The notes: a model not told the origin generated them from the sequence alone. Counted from the first letter of the stretch, positions 44,808 through 54,981 are shown. The stretch: DNA of 64,000 bases from Georgenia sp. TF02-10 (GCF_022759505.1 NZ_CP094289.1:2232001-2296000), one strand, 5' to 3'. Numbers and translations: made by a program.

Positions 44808-47264
44808 ATGGCCCGCACGTCCACCCCACCGCCGCCGCCCGCCGCGGAGCACATCGTCGACATCGACGTCTCCACCGAGATGCAGGGCTCCTTCCTGGAG
44901 TACGCCTACTCGGTCATCTACTCCCGCGCGCTGCCCGACGCCCGGGACGGCCTCAAGCCCGTCCAGCGCCGGATCCTCTACCAGATGGACGCGATGGGCC
45001 TGCGCCCGGACCGCGGGCACGTGAAGTCCGCCCGCGTCGTCGGGGAGGTCATGGGCAAGCTGCACCCGCACGGGGACGCCCCGATCTACGACGCCATGGT
45101 CCGCATGGCCCAGCCCTTCGCGCTGCGCCTGCCGCTGGTGGACGGGCACGGCAACTTCGGCTCTCTCGACGACGGCCCCGCCGCCTCCCGGTACACCGAG
45201 GCACGGCTGGCGGCCGCCGCGCTGGCGATGACGGCGGACCTCGGCGAGGACGTCGTCGACTTCGTCCCCAACTACGACAGCCAGCTCACCCAGCCCGCCG
45301 TCCTGCCCGCCGCGCTGCCCAACCTGCTGGTCAACGGCGCCACCGGCATCGCCGTCGGGATGGCGACGAACATGCCCCCGCACAACCTGGTGGAGGTGGT
45401 CGCCGCCGCCCGGCACCTGATCGCCCACCCGGACGCGACCCTGGCCGACCTGGTCCGCTTCGTCCCCGGGCCCGACCTGCCCGAGGGCGGCAAGATCATC
45501 GGGCTCGACGGCGTCCGGGAGGCCTACGCCACCGGCCGGGGGAGCTTCCGGACCCGGGCCACCGCCCGGATCGAGAGCATCACCGCCCGCAAGAAGGGCA
45601 TCGTCGTCACCGAGCTGCCGTACATGGTCGGCCCGGAGCGGGTGATCGAGAAGATCACCGAGGCGGTCCAGGCCAAGAAGCTCCAGGGGATCAGCAACGT
45701 CCAGAACCTCACCGACCGCCACCACGGGCTGCGCCTGGTCATCGAGGTCAAGAACGCCTTCAACCCCGAGGCGGTGCTGGAGCAGCTCTACCGGCACACC
45801 CCGCTGGAGGAGTCCTTCGGGATCAACAACGTCGCCCTCGTCGACGGCCAGCCGCGCACCCTCGGGCTGCGCGAGCTCCTCCAGGTCTACGTCGACCACC
45901 GCCTCGCCGTCGTCCGCCGGCGCACCGCGCACCGGCTGGACCGGGCCACCGAGCGGGCCCACCTGGTGGCCGGGCTGCTCGTCGCGATCGCCGACATCGA
46001 CGAGGTCATCGCCGTCATCCGGTCCTCCGACGACGCCGAGGCCGCCCGGGCCCGGCTGATGGCCGTGTTCGACCTGTCCGAGCCGCAGGCCGACTTCATC
46101 CTGGCGCTGCGGCTGCGGCGGCTGACCAAGTTCTCCCGGCTGGAGCTGGAGGCCGAGCGGGACGAGCTGGCCCGCCGGATCGAGGAGCTGCGCGCCATCC
46201 TGGACTCCGAGGACCGGCTCCGGGAGGTGGTCTCCGGCGAGCTGGCCGACGTCGCCGCCCAGTACGGCACGCCCCGGCGCACCGTCCTGCTCGAGCACGC
46301 CGGCGGGCCGGCCGCCCCCGCCGCCGCGGGCGCCCCGGCCCGCCGCTCCGCGGTGCCGCTGGAGGTGCCCGACGAGCCGTGCTGGGTGCTGCTCTCCGGC
46401 ACCGGGCTGCTGGCCCGGACCGCTGAGGAGCCGGTGCGCACCGGCCCGCGGGCCGCGCACGACGCCGTCACCCACGTCGTGCCGGCCACCACCCGCGGGC
46501 AGGTGGCCGTGGTGACCTCCGCCGGCCGGCTGCGCCGCCTGGACGTCCTGGACGCCCCCGGCCTGCCGCCCACCGGGGCGGCGCCGAGCCTGTCCGGCGG
46601 GGTCCCGCTGCGCGAGCTGATCGACCTCGAGCCCGGCGAGGAGGTCGTCGGCCTGGCCCGGCTGGACGACGGCGCCGCTCCCCTGGCGCTGGCCACCGCC
46701 CAGGGGGTGGTCAAGCGGGTCGGCGGGGACCGCCCCGGGAACCGGGACGCCTGGGAGGTCATCGCGCTGCGGGCCGGGGACCGGGTCGTCGGCGCCGGGC
46801 ACGCCGCCGACGACGACCGGCTGGTGCTGGTCTCCTCCGACGCCCAGCTGCTCCGCTTCGACGCCGCCGCGGTGCGCCCGCAGGGCCGCGCCGGGCAGGG
46901 CGTGGCCGGGATGCGGCTCGCCCCCGGCGCCACCGTCGTGCACCTGGGCGTCGTCGGCGCCGAGCACGTCTCCGCCAGCGTCGTGATCACCGTCGCCGGG
47001 ACCAGCGGCGCCCTGCCCGGCACCGTGCCGGGCAGCGCCAAGGTCACCCCGCTGGACCGCTACCCGGCCAAGGGCCGGGCGACCGGCGGGGTGCGGGCGC
47101 ACCGGTTCCTCCGCGGCGAGGACTGCCTGCAGCTGGCCTGGGTGGGCCCGGAGCCGGCGCGCGCGGTGGGCTCGGGCGGGCAGGCGGTGCCGCTGCCGGC
47201 GGTGGACGAGCGGCGCGACGGCTCCGGCCAGCCGCTGCCGGCGCCGGTCACCGCGATCGGCTAA
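44808..47264 (+). CDS. parC: DNA topoisomerase IV subunit A
   Basis: The 818-residue type IIA topoisomerase subunit has the winged-helix/tower domain with the active tyrosine Y129 in [15 protein letters not shown], and [38 protein letters not shown] and [12 protein letters not shown] around it. The C-terminal ~300 residues form degenerate beta-propeller blades that bend DNA ([39 protein letters not shown]). It cuts and passes DNA duplexes to decatenate chromosomes. parE lies 2.6 kb downstream on the opposite strand, separated by two GNAT genes. The ATG has a GGGGAGAAT site. A shorter propeller than GyrA and no GyrA box suggest ParC. Confidence 0.93.
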   Translation: MARTSTPPPPPAAEHIVDIDVSTEMQGSFLEYAYSVIYSRALPDARDGLKPVQRRILYQMDAMGLRPDRGHVKSARVVGEVMGKLHPHGDAPIYDAMVRMAQPFALRLPLVDGHGNFGSLDDGPAASRYTEARLAAAALAMTADLGEDVVDFVPNYDSQLTQPAVLPAALPNLLVNGATGIAVGMATNMPPHNLVEVVAAARHLIAHPDATLADLVRFVPGPDLPEGGKIIGLDGVREAYATGRGSFRTRATARIESITARKKGIVVTELPYMVGPERVIEKITEAVQAKKLQGISNVQNLTDRHHGLRLVIEVKNAFNPEAVLEQLYRHTPLEESFGINNVALVDGQPRTLGLRELLQVYVDHRLAVVRRRTAHRLDRATERAHLVAGLLVAIADIDEVIAVIRSSDDAEAARARLMAVFDLSEPQADFILALRLRRLTKFSRLELEAERDELARRIEELRAILDSEDRLREVVSGELADVAAQYGTPRRTVLLEHAGGPAAPAAAGAPARRSAVPLEVPDEPCWVLLSGTGLLARTAEEPVRTGPRAAHDAVTHVVPATTRGQVAVVTSAGRLRRLDVLDAPGLPPTGAAPSLSGGVPLRELIDLEPGEEVVGLARLDDGAAPLALATAQGVVKRVGGDRPGNRDAWEVIALRAGDRVVGAGHAADDDRLVLVSSDAQLLRFDAAAVRPQGRAGQGVAGMRLAPGATVVHLGVVGAEHVSASVVITVAGTSGALPGTVPGSAKVTPLDRYPAKGRATGGVRAHRFLRGEDCLQLAWVGPEPARAVGSGGQAVPLPAVDERRDGSGQPLPAPVTAIG

Positions 47265-47333
47265 GGCGGGTCGGTCTGGACGACGGCGGCTGCCGGCCCG
47301 AGCCCGACCGGCCAGCGCCGCTGGCCGCCCCGG

Positions 47334-48395
47334 TCAGATCTCGATCGAGTACATCGCCGAGGTGCGGGTGGGCTCGTAGCCGAGCTTGGCGTAGAGGCCG
47401 ACGGCGCCGGTGAGGTTGTCGCTGTCCACGTCGAGGCCGGCGTACTCCATGCCGTCGGCCCGGTAGGCGGCCATGGCCGCCGTGAGCAGCGCGCTGGCCA
47501 GTCGTCGGCCCCGCCACTCCGGCAGGACGCCGATGAGGTCGGTGTAGCCCTCGGTCCAGCCCAGGGCCGGCCAGTCCTGCTCGTACCGGGCGGACATCAG
47601 GTAGCCGGCGACCTGGGTGCGGTCCGAGCTGCGGTCCAGCGCCACGAAGCTCCACTGCGGGGCGAAGTGGGTGCGGCTCTCCTGCCAGCTCTCCGGGGTG
47701 TGCGGCTGGGAGCCCCAGTGGTCGGCGAAGGCCCGGTTGTGTGCGCGGCGCACGGCGTCGTCGAGGTCGGCGCTCCACGGCTCGACGGTCAGCAACCGGT
47801 CGAGCTGGACCTCGGGCAGCGGCAGGGAGAGGTCTCGGCGCATCTCGGTGTACCAGCGGCGGGGGGTGAAACCGCGGGAGGTGACCAGGTCCGACAGGGT
47901 CGGCATCCCGTCGTCGACGTGGACGACGACGCGGGCGGGCGCGTCCTTGCCGGTGGCGACGAGCAGCTGGCGGCCGCGGGCCACCTGCCAGTCCAGGAGC
48001 GCCGACCCCACGCCGCGGCCCCGGGCCACGGGGTCCACCCCGCCGGAGCAGAACGCCCGCAGCAGGGTGGTGTCCCCGGTGCGGACCCGGACGAACCCGA
48101 AGGCCCGGAGCACGCCGTCGACGTCCCGGGCGCCGAGAGCCGCCCAGTGGTGGGTGTCCCCGAAGTACTCGGCGAGCTCCTCGTCGGAGGTGCGGTAGGG
48201 CGGGTTGTCGGCGTCCTCGATGCGGCTGACGAGCCCGCTCAGGTCGGTGAGGTCGCCGGGGTCGAGCGTGGCGAAGGTCAGCCCGCCGACCGGCGCCGGC
48301 AGCGGCAGCGCGGCGGGGGCCTGCGCGCGCACGGCGAGGGGCTGGGCGACGGCCGGGCCAGCGGCGTCGTCGGGGAAGGTGGCGGGGCTAGGCAC
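47334..48395 (-). CDS. Tandem-domain GNAT acetyltransferase
   Basis: The 353-residue protein carries two GNAT domains. The N-terminal one has DPVARGRGVGSALLDWQVAR as its acetyl-CoA loop; the C-terminal one has VLPEWRGRRLASALLTAAM and LGLYAKLGYEPTRTSAMYSIEI-type ending (NLTGAVGLYAKLGYEPTRT). Double-GNAT proteins include mycothiol synthase, but the substrate cannot be told. It is a paralogue of the next gene: both share HNRAFADHWGSQP/HNEAFADHWGSEP and the C-terminal Y(S/T)(I/V)EI ending. They probably arose by tandem duplication. The ORF starts MPSPATFPDD; a later start near residue 30 is possible. Confidence 0.88.
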   Translation of the reverse strand: MPSPATFPDDAAGPAVAQPLAVRAQAPAALPLPAPVGGLTFATLDPGDLTDLSGLVSRIEDADNPPYRTSDEELAEYFGDTHHWAALGARDVDGVLRAFGFVRVRTGDTTLLRAFCSGGVDPVARGRGVGSALLDWQVARGRQLLVATGKDAPARVVVHVDDGMPTLSDLVTSRGFTPRRWYTEMRRDLSLPLPEVQLDRLLTVEPWSADLDDAVRRAHNRAFADHWGSQPHTPESWQESRTHFAPQWSFVALDRSSDRTQVAGYLMSARYEQDWPALGWTEGYTDLIGVLPEWRGRRLASALLTAAMAAYRADGMEYAGLDVDSDNLTGAVGLYAKLGYEPTRTSAMYSIEI

Positions 48396-48496
48396 GGCGT
48401 GACCCTACGGCGCGCCCGCGCCCGGACGCCATCTGCGGAGGTCGGACCGCGAGCGGAGCGGTCGACTGCCGCCTGCCGGCCGCCGCCGCCGCCGCC

Positions 48497-48592
48497 GTGC
48501 CGCTGCCGGGTGCCGCCGTCGTGCCGCTGCCGGGCGCCGTCGTCAGGCCGCTGCCGGGCGCCGTCGTCGGAACGCTGCCGGGCGCCGTCAGA
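48497..48592. repeat. Four tandem 24-bp repeats between the two GNAT genes
   Basis: Units at 48497-48520, 48521-48544, 48545-48568 and 48569-48592 share (G/A)GCCGCTGCCGGGCGCCGTC(GTC). The last unit runs into the stop codon of the following GNAT gene, so its C-terminus and the repeat are continuous. Confidence 0.85.
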
Positions 48593-49619
48593 TCTCCACC
48601 GTGTACAGGATCCGCGCGCCGACGCGCTCGTACCCCAGCCGCTCGTAGAACCCGTGCGCGCCGGAGGGGTTGACGGTGTCCACGTCCAGGCCGGCGGAGT
48701 CGATCCCGTCCGCCGCGAGGGCCGCGACGACCGCCACGAGCAGGGCGCGGGCGATGCCCTGGCCGCGGTGGTCGCGCCGGACCCCGAGCAGCTCGGTGTA
48801 CCCCTCGGAGAAGCCGAGGGCCGCCCAGGCGTGCTCGTGGCGGGAGGTCAGGGCGTAGCCGGCCACGCGCCGGTCGGCCGGGGCGTCGAGCAGGACGGCG
48901 ACCTTGGACCAGCGCGGCTCCAGGTCGCCGCGGACGAGCCGCCAGGTGTCCCCCGTCAGCGGCTCGGACCCCCAGTGGTCGGCGAACGCCTCGTTGTGGA
49001 CGCGGCGGACCTGCTCGTCCAGGTCGGGCGACCAGTCCACCACCTGCACCCCGGGCGGCGGCGGCGCCGCCGGCAGCGGGGCGTCCACCGGGCGGCGCAT
49101 CTCCTGGAAGGCCCGCTTGGGGCTGAAGCCCGCGGCCACGTACAGCCGGCGTCGGTCGACCAGGTGCTCGTCGACGTAGGCCGCGAGCCGGGCGGGCAGG
49201 TCGCGCCCGTCGGCGGCGAGCAGCTGGCGGGCGCGGGCGTCCTGCCAGTCGAGCAGCGCCCGGCCGATCCCCCGGCCCCGCCACTCCGGGGCGATGGTGG
49301 CCACGAGGAAGGCCCGCAGCACCTCGGTGTCCCCCGGCGGCAGGTAGACCACGGCGACGGCCTCGAGGGTCCCCGCGCTGGAGAAGCCGCCGAGGGAGTC
49401 GGTGACGAGCGCGGCACCGGGGCGCAGCACCGCGGAGACCTTGGCGGGGTTGAGCTGGGTGACCGGGTGGTCCACCGCCGCGCAGCGCGCCTCCAGCTCG
49501 AGCACGGCCGGGGCGTCGGCCGGGGTCAGCGCCCGCCAGCGCAGCCCGAGGTGCGCGGCGGGCGGCTCGGCCACCTCCGGCGCGCGCAGGCGGACGGCTA
49601 ACGGGGACTGCTCGGGCAT
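48588..49619 (-). CDS. Tandem-domain GNAT acetyltransferase (paralogue)
   Basis: The 343-residue protein has the same two-GNAT layout as its neighbour: TIAPEWRGRGIGRALLDWQD in the first domain, VRRDHRGQGIARALLVAVVA and AHGFYERLGYERVGARILYT in the second. It shares HNEAFADHWGSEP with the adjacent protein. Acetyl donor is acetyl-CoA; the acceptor is unknown. The ATG at 49619 was chosen because the product then begins MPEQSPLAVRLRAPEV; an in-frame GTG 24 bases upstream is equally open, and neither has a strong ribosome-binding site. The stop lies at the edge of the 24-bp repeats. Confidence 0.87.
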   Translation of the reverse strand: MPEQSPLAVRLRAPEVAEPPAAHLGLRWRALTPADAPAVLELEARCAAVDHPVTQLNPAKVSAVLRPGAALVTDSLGGFSSAGTLEAVAVVYLPPGDTEVLRAFLVATIAPEWRGRGIGRALLDWQDARARQLLAADGRDLPARLAAYVDEHLVDRRRLYVAAGFSPKRAFQEMRRPVDAPLPAAPPPPGVQVVDWSPDLDEQVRRVHNEAFADHWGSEPLTGDTWRLVRGDLEPRWSKVAVLLDAPADRRVAGYALTSRHEHAWAALGFSEGYTELLGVRRDHRGQGIARALLVAVVAALAADGIDSAGLDVDTVNPSGAHGFYERLGYERVGARILYTVEI

Positions 49620-49817
49620 GGCGCCGATGCTACCGGCGGGCACCCGGCGGGCGGCCGACGGCGGCGCACAGCGCGAGGCGGGCGGCGAACGGCTGGCGGG
49701 ACCCGGCCGGCGGCCGACGGCGGCCCGCAGCGCGAGGCGGACGGCGAACGGCTGGCAGCCGCTCCCGGGGCGGCCGGCCGTCCGACGGCGACGGCAACGG
49801 CACCGGCCGCCGTCGGC

Positions 49818-51938
49818 TCAGGCGTCGATCCGGGTCGGGTCCACCTGCTGGGCTCCGGTGACGATGAAGTCCTTGCGGGGCGCGACCTCGTTGCCCATGA
49901 GGAGCTCGAAGACCCGCTCGGCCTCCAGCAGCGCCGCCTCGTCCGCCATGGAGATCCGGCGCAGCGTGCGCCGAGTCGGGTCCATGGTGGTCTCGGCGAG
50001 CTGGTGGGCGTCCATCTCTCCCAGGCCCTTGTACCGCTGGATCGGCTCCTTGTACCGCTTCCCGGTGCGCTGGAGCTTGGCGAGCAGGTTGCTGAGCTCG
50101 GCCTCGGCGTAGGTGTAGATCACCTCGCCCTTGCGCCCGCCGGACCCGGCGATCTCCACCCGGTGCAGCGGCGGCACCGCCGCGTAGACCCGGCCGGCCT
50201 CCACCAGCGGGCGCATGTACCGGAAGAACAGGGTGAGCAGCAGGGTGCGGATGTGGGCGCCGTCGACGTCGGCGTCGGTCATCAGCACGACCTTGCCGTA
50301 CCGGGCCTGCGACAGGTCGAAGGTGCGGCCCGAGCCCGCGCCGACCACCTGGATGATCGAGGCGACCTCCGCGTTCTTCAGGATGTCCCCGGGCGAGGCC
50401 TTCTGGACGTTGAGGATCTTCCCGCGGATGGGCAGCAGCGCCTGGAACTCGCTGGACCGGGCCATCCGGGCGGTGCCCAGCGCGCTGTCCCCCTCGACGA
50501 TGAACAGCTCGGTGCGGTCGATGTCCTCGCTGCGGCAGTCGACCAGCTTGGCCGGCAGCGCGGAGGTCTCCAGGGCGTTCTTGCGCCGGGAGATCTCCTT
50601 GTGCATCCGGGCCGAGACCCGGGCCCGCATCTCGCCGACGACCTTCTCCAGCAGCGCCGCGGCCTGGGTCTTCTCGGCCCGCCGGGAGGAGGTGAGCAGC
50701 GCGGTGAGCTCGCGCTCGAGGACCCGGGCCACGATGCCGCGGACCGGGGCCGTGCCGAGCACCTCCTTGGTCTGGCCCTCGAACTGCGGCTCGGCGACCC
50801 GGACGGTGACGACGGCGGTCAGGCCGGCCAGCACGTCGTCCTTCTCGATCTTGCCCTCCTTGGCGGTCACCTTCAGCCGGCGGGCGTTGGCGTCGACCTG
50901 CTTGCGCAGGGTCTTGAGCAGCCCCTGCTCGAAGCCGGCGAGGTGGGTGCCGCCCTTGGGGGTGGCGATGATGTTGACGAAGGACCGCACGGTGGTGTCG
51001 TAGCCGATCCCCCACCGCAGCCCGATCTCGACGGCGCAGGTCCGCTCCACCGCCACCGGGCGCAGGTGCCCGTGCCCGTCGAGCTGCTGGACGGTCTCGG
51101 TGAAGGTCTCGGTCCCGGCCAGGCGCCAGGTGTCGGTGACGGCGGCGTCGGGGGCGAGGAAGTCGGTGAAGTCCACCACCCCGCCGTCGTGCCGGAACAC
51201 CTCCTCCACCGGCCCGTCCGCGCCCGCCGTGCCGGGCAGGCGGCGCTCGTCCCGCACCGTCAGGGTCAGGCCGGGGACGAGGAAGGAGGTCTGCCGGGCG
51301 CGGTCGACCAGGTCCTCGTAGGAGAACGTGGCGGAGGCGGGGAAGATCTGCCGGTCGGCCCAGTACCGCACCCGGGTGCCGGTCCGGGTCCGGGGCACCT
51401 TGCCGACGACGGCGAGCTCGGAGGCCTCGGTGAAGGGCTGGAACGGGGCGTCCGGACCGGCGCCGGCGCTGTCGTCGAACGTCCCCGGCTCGCCGCGGTG
51501 GAAGGTCATCCGGTGCGTCTTGCCGTCGCGGTCGACCTCGACGTCGAGCCGCGCGGACAGGGCGTTGACCACCGAGGCGCCCACCCCGTGCAGGCCGCCG
51601 CTGGCCGCGTAGGAGCCGCCGCCGAACTTCCCGCCGGCGTGCAGCTTGGTGTAGACCACCTCGACCCCGGAGAGCCCCACGGAGGGCACGGTGTCCACCG
51701 GGATGCCGCGGCCGTCGTCGCGGACCTCCACCGAGCTATCCGCGTGCAGGAGGATCTCGATGCTGGTGGCGTGCCCCTCGAGGGCCTCGTCGACGGCGTT
51801 GTCGATGATCTCCCAGAGGCAGTGCATGAGGCCGCGGGAGTCGGTGGAGCCGATGTACATGCCCGGGCGCTTGCGGACCGCGTCCAGCCCCTCGAGGACG
51901 GAGAGGTGGCGGGCGGTGTAGCTGGTTGCGGCGGTCAT
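49818..51938 (-). CDS. parE: DNA topoisomerase IV subunit B
   Basis: The ~706-residue ATPase subunit of topoisomerase IV shows the GHKL domain (RKRPGMYIGSTDSRGLMHCL, NAVDEALEGHATSI, VRDDGRGIPV, LHAGGKFGGGSYAASGGLHG), the transducer with the conserved Lys region (TPKGGTHLAGFEQG), and the TOPRIM domain (ELFIVEGDSALGTARMARSS, LMTDADVDGAHIRTLL). PLVEAGRVYAAVPPLHR follows. It powers DNA strand passage with ParC. The start used is ATG; an in-frame GTG five codons upstream (51953) is open too. The start codon is not decided by a ribosome-binding site. The gene is minus strand, convergent with parC. Confidence 0.93.
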   Translation of the reverse strand: MTAATSYTARHLSVLEGLDAVRKRPGMYIGSTDSRGLMHCLWEIIDNAVDEALEGHATSIEILLHADSSVEVRDDGRGIPVDTVPSVGLSGVEVVYTKLHAGGKFGGGSYAASGGLHGVGASVVNALSARLDVEVDRDGKTHRMTFHRGEPGTFDDSAGAGPDAPFQPFTEASELAVVGKVPRTRTGTRVRYWADRQIFPASATFSYEDLVDRARQTSFLVPGLTLTVRDERRLPGTAGADGPVEEVFRHDGGVVDFTDFLAPDAAVTDTWRLAGTETFTETVQQLDGHGHLRPVAVERTCAVEIGLRWGIGYDTTVRSFVNIIATPKGGTHLAGFEQGLLKTLRKQVDANARRLKVTAKEGKIEKDDVLAGLTAVVTVRVAEPQFEGQTKEVLGTAPVRGIVARVLERELTALLTSSRRAEKTQAAALLEKVVGEMRARVSARMHKEISRRKNALETSALPAKLVDCRSEDIDRTELFIVEGDSALGTARMARSSEFQALLPIRGKILNVQKASPGDILKNAEVASIIQVVGAGSGRTFDLSQARYGKVVLMTDADVDGAHIRTLLLTLFFRYMRPLVEAGRVYAAVPPLHRVEIAGSGGRKGEVIYTYAEAELSNLLAKLQRTGKRYKEPIQRYKGLGEMDAHQLAETTMDPTRRTLRRISMADEAALLEAERVFELLMGNEVAPRKDFIVTGAQQVDPTRIDA

Positions 51939-52142
51939 CGTGGCGGTCGACACCAGTGGAGTCTATGGAACGGACGGCCTTCGGCCGTGGACCGACCCGC
52001 CCTGGGGACGGTGGTCTTGGTCCTGGCGCGGCCTGGGGATGGGTGGTCCTCGGCGACCGGGCCTGGACGGTCGTCCTACGCCGGCAGCGAACCGGCGTGG
52101 GCCCGGGCATCATCTGTGGGTGCCGGGTGGTTACATGCCGAC

Positions 52143-52352
52143 GTGAGCACAACGACGACGACGAACCCGACCCTGACCGCCCAAGACCGTTGCGACGCGT
52201 GCGGCGCCCAGGCCTACGTGCGCGTAGAGCTGGAGACCGGCGAGCTGCTCTTCTGCGCCCACCACGCCCGGCAGCACGCCGGCGCCCTGCAGGGGATCGC
52301 CAAGCACGTCCACGACGAGACCGACCGGCTCCTGGCCGACGACAACGCCTGA
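52143..52352 (+). CDS. DUF7455-type small zinc-ribbon-like protein
   Basis: The 69-residue protein starts MSTTTTTNPTLTAQDRCDAC and contains CDACGAQAYVRVELETG then LLFCAHHARQH, a CxxC...CxxH arrangement likely to bind zinc. Small proteins like this occur next to sigA and gyrase/topoisomerase genes in actinobacteria; I believe this is the DUF7455 family. Function unknown. It starts at GTG seven bases beyond a TTACAT -10-like element (52131-52136), so the mRNA may be leaderless. It is divergent from parE, and a large hairpin follows the gene. Confidence 0.8.
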   Translation: MSTTTTTNPTLTAQDRCDACGAQAYVRVELETGELLFCAHHARQHAGALQGIAKHVHDETDRLLADDNA

Positions 52353-52408
52353 CCCGCCGCCCGCCACGGTCGGCGTCGCCAGCGCCGCCGAGCGCAGCGG
52401 CAAGCACT

Positions 52409-52442
52409 GATGGCCGCCCACCCCGCGGGGTGGGCGGCCATC
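52409..52442 (+). terminator. Perfect 17-bp hairpin terminator
   Basis: The 34-bp palindrome GATGGCCGCCCACCCCG followed by CGGGGTGGGCGGCCATC is perfectly symmetric. As RNA it would form a very stable hairpin about 57 bp after the small zinc-ribbon gene. There is no T-run, as often in actinobacteria. Confidence 0.7.
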
Positions 52443-52838
52443 GGTCGTCTCTGGGCATCGAGGAGAGCGGCGACGTCCTGGGCGGAGACCACCGGCGTCT
52501 CCCAGGGCTGGGAGGAGGACGACGACGTGCCCTCGGCCGCGCGGAGGGCGGCGGCCCCGGGCCGGCGGGCGTGGCGGAGACGGGCCCCGGAGGCGGAAGG
52601 GCCTTCGGGATGTCCGTGTCCGCCGCCGGACCGCTCTCCGGTGCGCGCCGCGCCGTCGAGGCTCACCCCTCCGCGGGTGCCCCGGGCACAAGGATGAGAG
52701 GCACCGGCGAGAGCGCCGGCACCGCCGAGGACGCCGCCCTGGACACGGCCGCCGGCCTCTACCTGGGCGACCCCACCGCCTGGAGCTGAACCGCGGCGGA
52801 CCGATGGGCCTGAACCGCGGCGAACCGATGGAGTCCGG
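52443..52838. other. 396-bp spacer with no supported gene
   Basis: Open frames on both strands cross this stretch. The plus-strand one ends TAAGLYLGDPTAWS at about 52789, but it has no start, ribosome-binding site or motif. Nothing else was recognised; the sequence is GC-rich and low in palindromes. Confidence 0.45.
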
Positions 52839-53993
52839 CTAGCGAACCTGCGCCTGGTCGGCGGCCGTGCGTCGGCTGTGCTCGACGGTGGGGAAGGACC
52901 CGTCCCCGAAGAGGATGCGGCGCGCCGCGGCCTGGCCGGCGGGCGTGCGCAGGAGCGCGAACGCCGTCGAGGCGACGCCGGGCGTGCGCACCTGCGCGAA
53001 CGCCCGGCGGAGCAGCAGCCGGCCACGGAAGTGGGCCCGCAGCGCGGCTCCGTCGTACCCGGCCAGCGCGGCCGGCTGCCCGCTGCGCAGGGCGTCGTCG
53101 AGGACGGCGGCGGCCAGCGCAGCCTGCCGCAGGCAGGGATCGAGCCCGCCGGCGGTGAGCGGGGAGACCGCGCCCGCCGCGTCGCCGACGAGCAGCCCGT
53201 CCGGGCAGCTGATCCGCCGGAGCAGGCCACCGACGGGGATCGGGCCGGCCCGCCGCTCGACCCATGCGGGGCGGCCGGTATCGGGCAGCCCGGGCGCCGA
53301 GGCGCCGAACCGGACCAGGGTGCGGTGCAGGCCGCCCGGGAAGCGGTTGGCGTAGCCGGCCACGCCGACGTGGGCGTGCTCCCCGTCGTTCACCACCCAG
53401 GCCAGGTAGCCCGGGGCGAGCGACGGGTCGATGACGCAGTGGAACGCCGGGGGCTCCGCCCCGCCGGGCGGGACCGGGAAAACGTCCTCGGCCCCGACCA
53501 GCAGGTGGCGGTTGCGGTCCAGGCCCAGGTCGCGGGCGACGCGCGAGCGGGCTCCGTCCGCGCCGACGACGTACCGCGCGCGCACCTCGGTCGGCCCGCC
53601 CGGGCCGTCCAGGCGGAAGCCGGTGGCCCCGCGGCCGAGGTAGCGGGTGCCCAGCGAGAGGCGGGCGCCGGCGTCGACGGCGGCGCCTGCCGCGGCCGCG
53701 TACAGCGCCGGCATGTCGCCCACCCGGAACTCGTCGCGGGCGCTGTCCAGGGTCACCGGGCGGCGCAGCCCCGGGGGGTAGAGCACGACCCGTCGGATCG
53801 GCGGCCCGAGGCACCCGGCCGGGAGGGCGAAGTCCTCGAGGGTGCGGCGCACGAAGATCCCGGTGGTGCGGATCGTGTCGGCCAGCGTCGTTCGGCGGTC
53901 GATGACCAGGACGTCGTGGCCGCGCTGGGCGAGCTCGGTGGCGGTGCGCAGCCCGGCCAGGCCGGCCCCGACGACCAGCACGTCTGTCTCCAT
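52839..53993 (-). CDS. FAD-dependent oxidoreductase (geranylgeranyl-reductase-like)
   Basis: The 384-residue flavoprotein has an N-terminal dinucleotide-binding fold (TDVLVVGAGLAGLRTATELA), the GD motif ARYVVGADGARSRVARDLG, and the second FAD block LLVGDAAGAVSPLTAGGLDP. This combination is typical of PHBH-type and geranylgeranyl-reductase-like monooxygenases/reductases. The substrate is unknown; no isoprenoid or aromatic pathway genes adjoin. It is transcribed from an ATG at 53993. The C-terminus FGDGSFPTVEHSRRTAADQ is unremarkable. No N-terminal signal or membrane helix is visible. Confidence 0.85.
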   Translation of the reverse strand: METDVLVVGAGLAGLRTATELAQRGHDVLVIDRRTTLADTIRTTGIFVRRTLEDFALPAGCLGPPIRRVVLYPPGLRRPVTLDSARDEFRVGDMPALYAAAAGAAVDAGARLSLGTRYLGRGATGFRLDGPGGPTEVRARYVVGADGARSRVARDLGLDRNRHLLVGAEDVFPVPPGGAEPPAFHCVIDPSLAPGYLAWVVNDGEHAHVGVAGYANRFPGGLHRTLVRFGASAPGLPDTGRPAWVERRAGPIPVGGLLRRISCPDGLLVGDAAGAVSPLTAGGLDPCLRQAALAAAVLDDALRSGQPAALAGYDGAALRAHFRGRLLLRRAFAQVRTPGVASTAFALLRTPAGQAAARRILFGDGSFPTVEHSRRTAADQAQVR

Positions 53994-54611
53994 CCCGCGA
54001 CCGTAGGGCGGCGTAGCCCGGCCGGCGGCCGCGCTGGGCGGACCTCCCGACTCTGCTCACAGCATCTCGACGCCTACCGCAGACGCCGCGCGGCGTCTCG
54101 ACGCCTGCCGGACGGCACCGCGCAGCGTCTCGGCACCTGCCGGACGACTCCCGGCGAGGCTCCGGGACGTGCCCTCCATATTGGTGGGGAGGCACACGGC
54201 ATGCTCGCCGAGTGACAGACGTCGTCGCGTGTCCATGGCCATGGCAAGGTCCTCGCTGGTGGCCAGGTGAGGTCCCCGCTGGGTGGCCAGGTGAGGTCCC
54301 CGCTGGGTGGCCAGGTAGAAGTGCCCACCTCGACGAGCTCGTCGGGTGACCCGGTGTGTCCGATCACATCGTCGAGGGCGGTCCCCCGCACACCACCTCG
54401 TCGAGAGGAGCATCCGGAGAGGCAGTGTCCGCGGCATTTCGGCGCACGTTGAGTCGGAGCGTGCTGGCGAAGACGAACGCGTCGGGGCGCGGGGCCAGCG
54501 GACGCATGCGGTACTCGTCGGGCTCGAGCGCGAGGGCGTCGTGTCCGCCGAGGGTGAGTTCGCCGGGCGCCGCCGCCGTCCGGGACCCAAGCCGGGGCGC
54601 TGCACCGCACA
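53994..54611. other. 618-bp spacer with a 24-bp tandem repeat and no supported gene
   Basis: Two and a half copies of GGTGGCCAGGTGAGGTCC+CCGCTG lie at 54258-54281, 54282-54305 and 54306-54317. A minus-strand frame (from MMCGAAPRLG at 54612 down to 54364) reads ALEPDEYRMRPLAPRPDAFV, which looks protein-like but has no ribosome-binding site and no recognised family. It could be the remnant of a gene beside the HxlR regulator. Nothing else was found. Confidence 0.45.
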
Positions 54612-54977
54612 TCATCGCCGCGCGAGGAACCCCTCGGCGTGGTCGGCGACCCAAGCGACGAGTGGGAGCAGGCGCTCCATGAGGTCGTGCCCGAGCGGCG
54701 TGAGGCTGTACTCGACGTGCGGCGGGACGCTCGGGAACGACTCCCGGTACACCAGTCCGTCGGCGGCGAGGGTGCGCAGCGTCGACGCGAGCATCTTCTC
54801 GCTGATGCCATCGACCTGGCGTCGCAGCTCGCCCCAGCGCAGGGTGCCGTCGGACAGTGCCGAGAGTACCAGGACGCCCCACTTGCTCATGATGTGGTCG
54901 AGGACGACGCGTGTGCCGCAGCCCTCATCGAAGAGGCGGTCTTGCGAGGCTCGGATTTGCGCGAAACTTACTGCCAT
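54612..54977 (-). CDS. HxlR-family transcriptional regulator
   Basis: The 121-residue winged-helix protein shows the HxlR pattern: VLDHIMSKWGVLVLSALSDG, RWGELRRQVDGISEKMLAST, LRTLAADGLVYRESFPSVPP, HVEYSLTPLGHDLME. A Cys near the N-terminus (FDEGCGTRVV, C20) is the redox-sensing cysteine found in QorR/HypR-like members. It is divergent from the NAD(P)-binding gene, the standard arrangement of a quinone- or aldehyde-responsive HxlR repressor with its target. The start at 54977 overlaps the shared promoter region. Confidence 0.92.
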   Translation of the reverse strand: MAVSFAQIRASQDRLFDEGCGTRVVLDHIMSKWGVLVLSALSDGTLRWGELRRQVDGISEKMLASTLRTLAADGLVYRESFPSVPPHVEYSLTPLGHDLMERLLPLVAWVADHAEGFLARR

Positions 54978-54981
54978 GTAG

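Noticed and set aside
54364-54614. Protein-like minus-strand frame after the HxlR gene
   Set aside because: Some natural-looking segments, but no start signal or family; noted only as a possible remnant.
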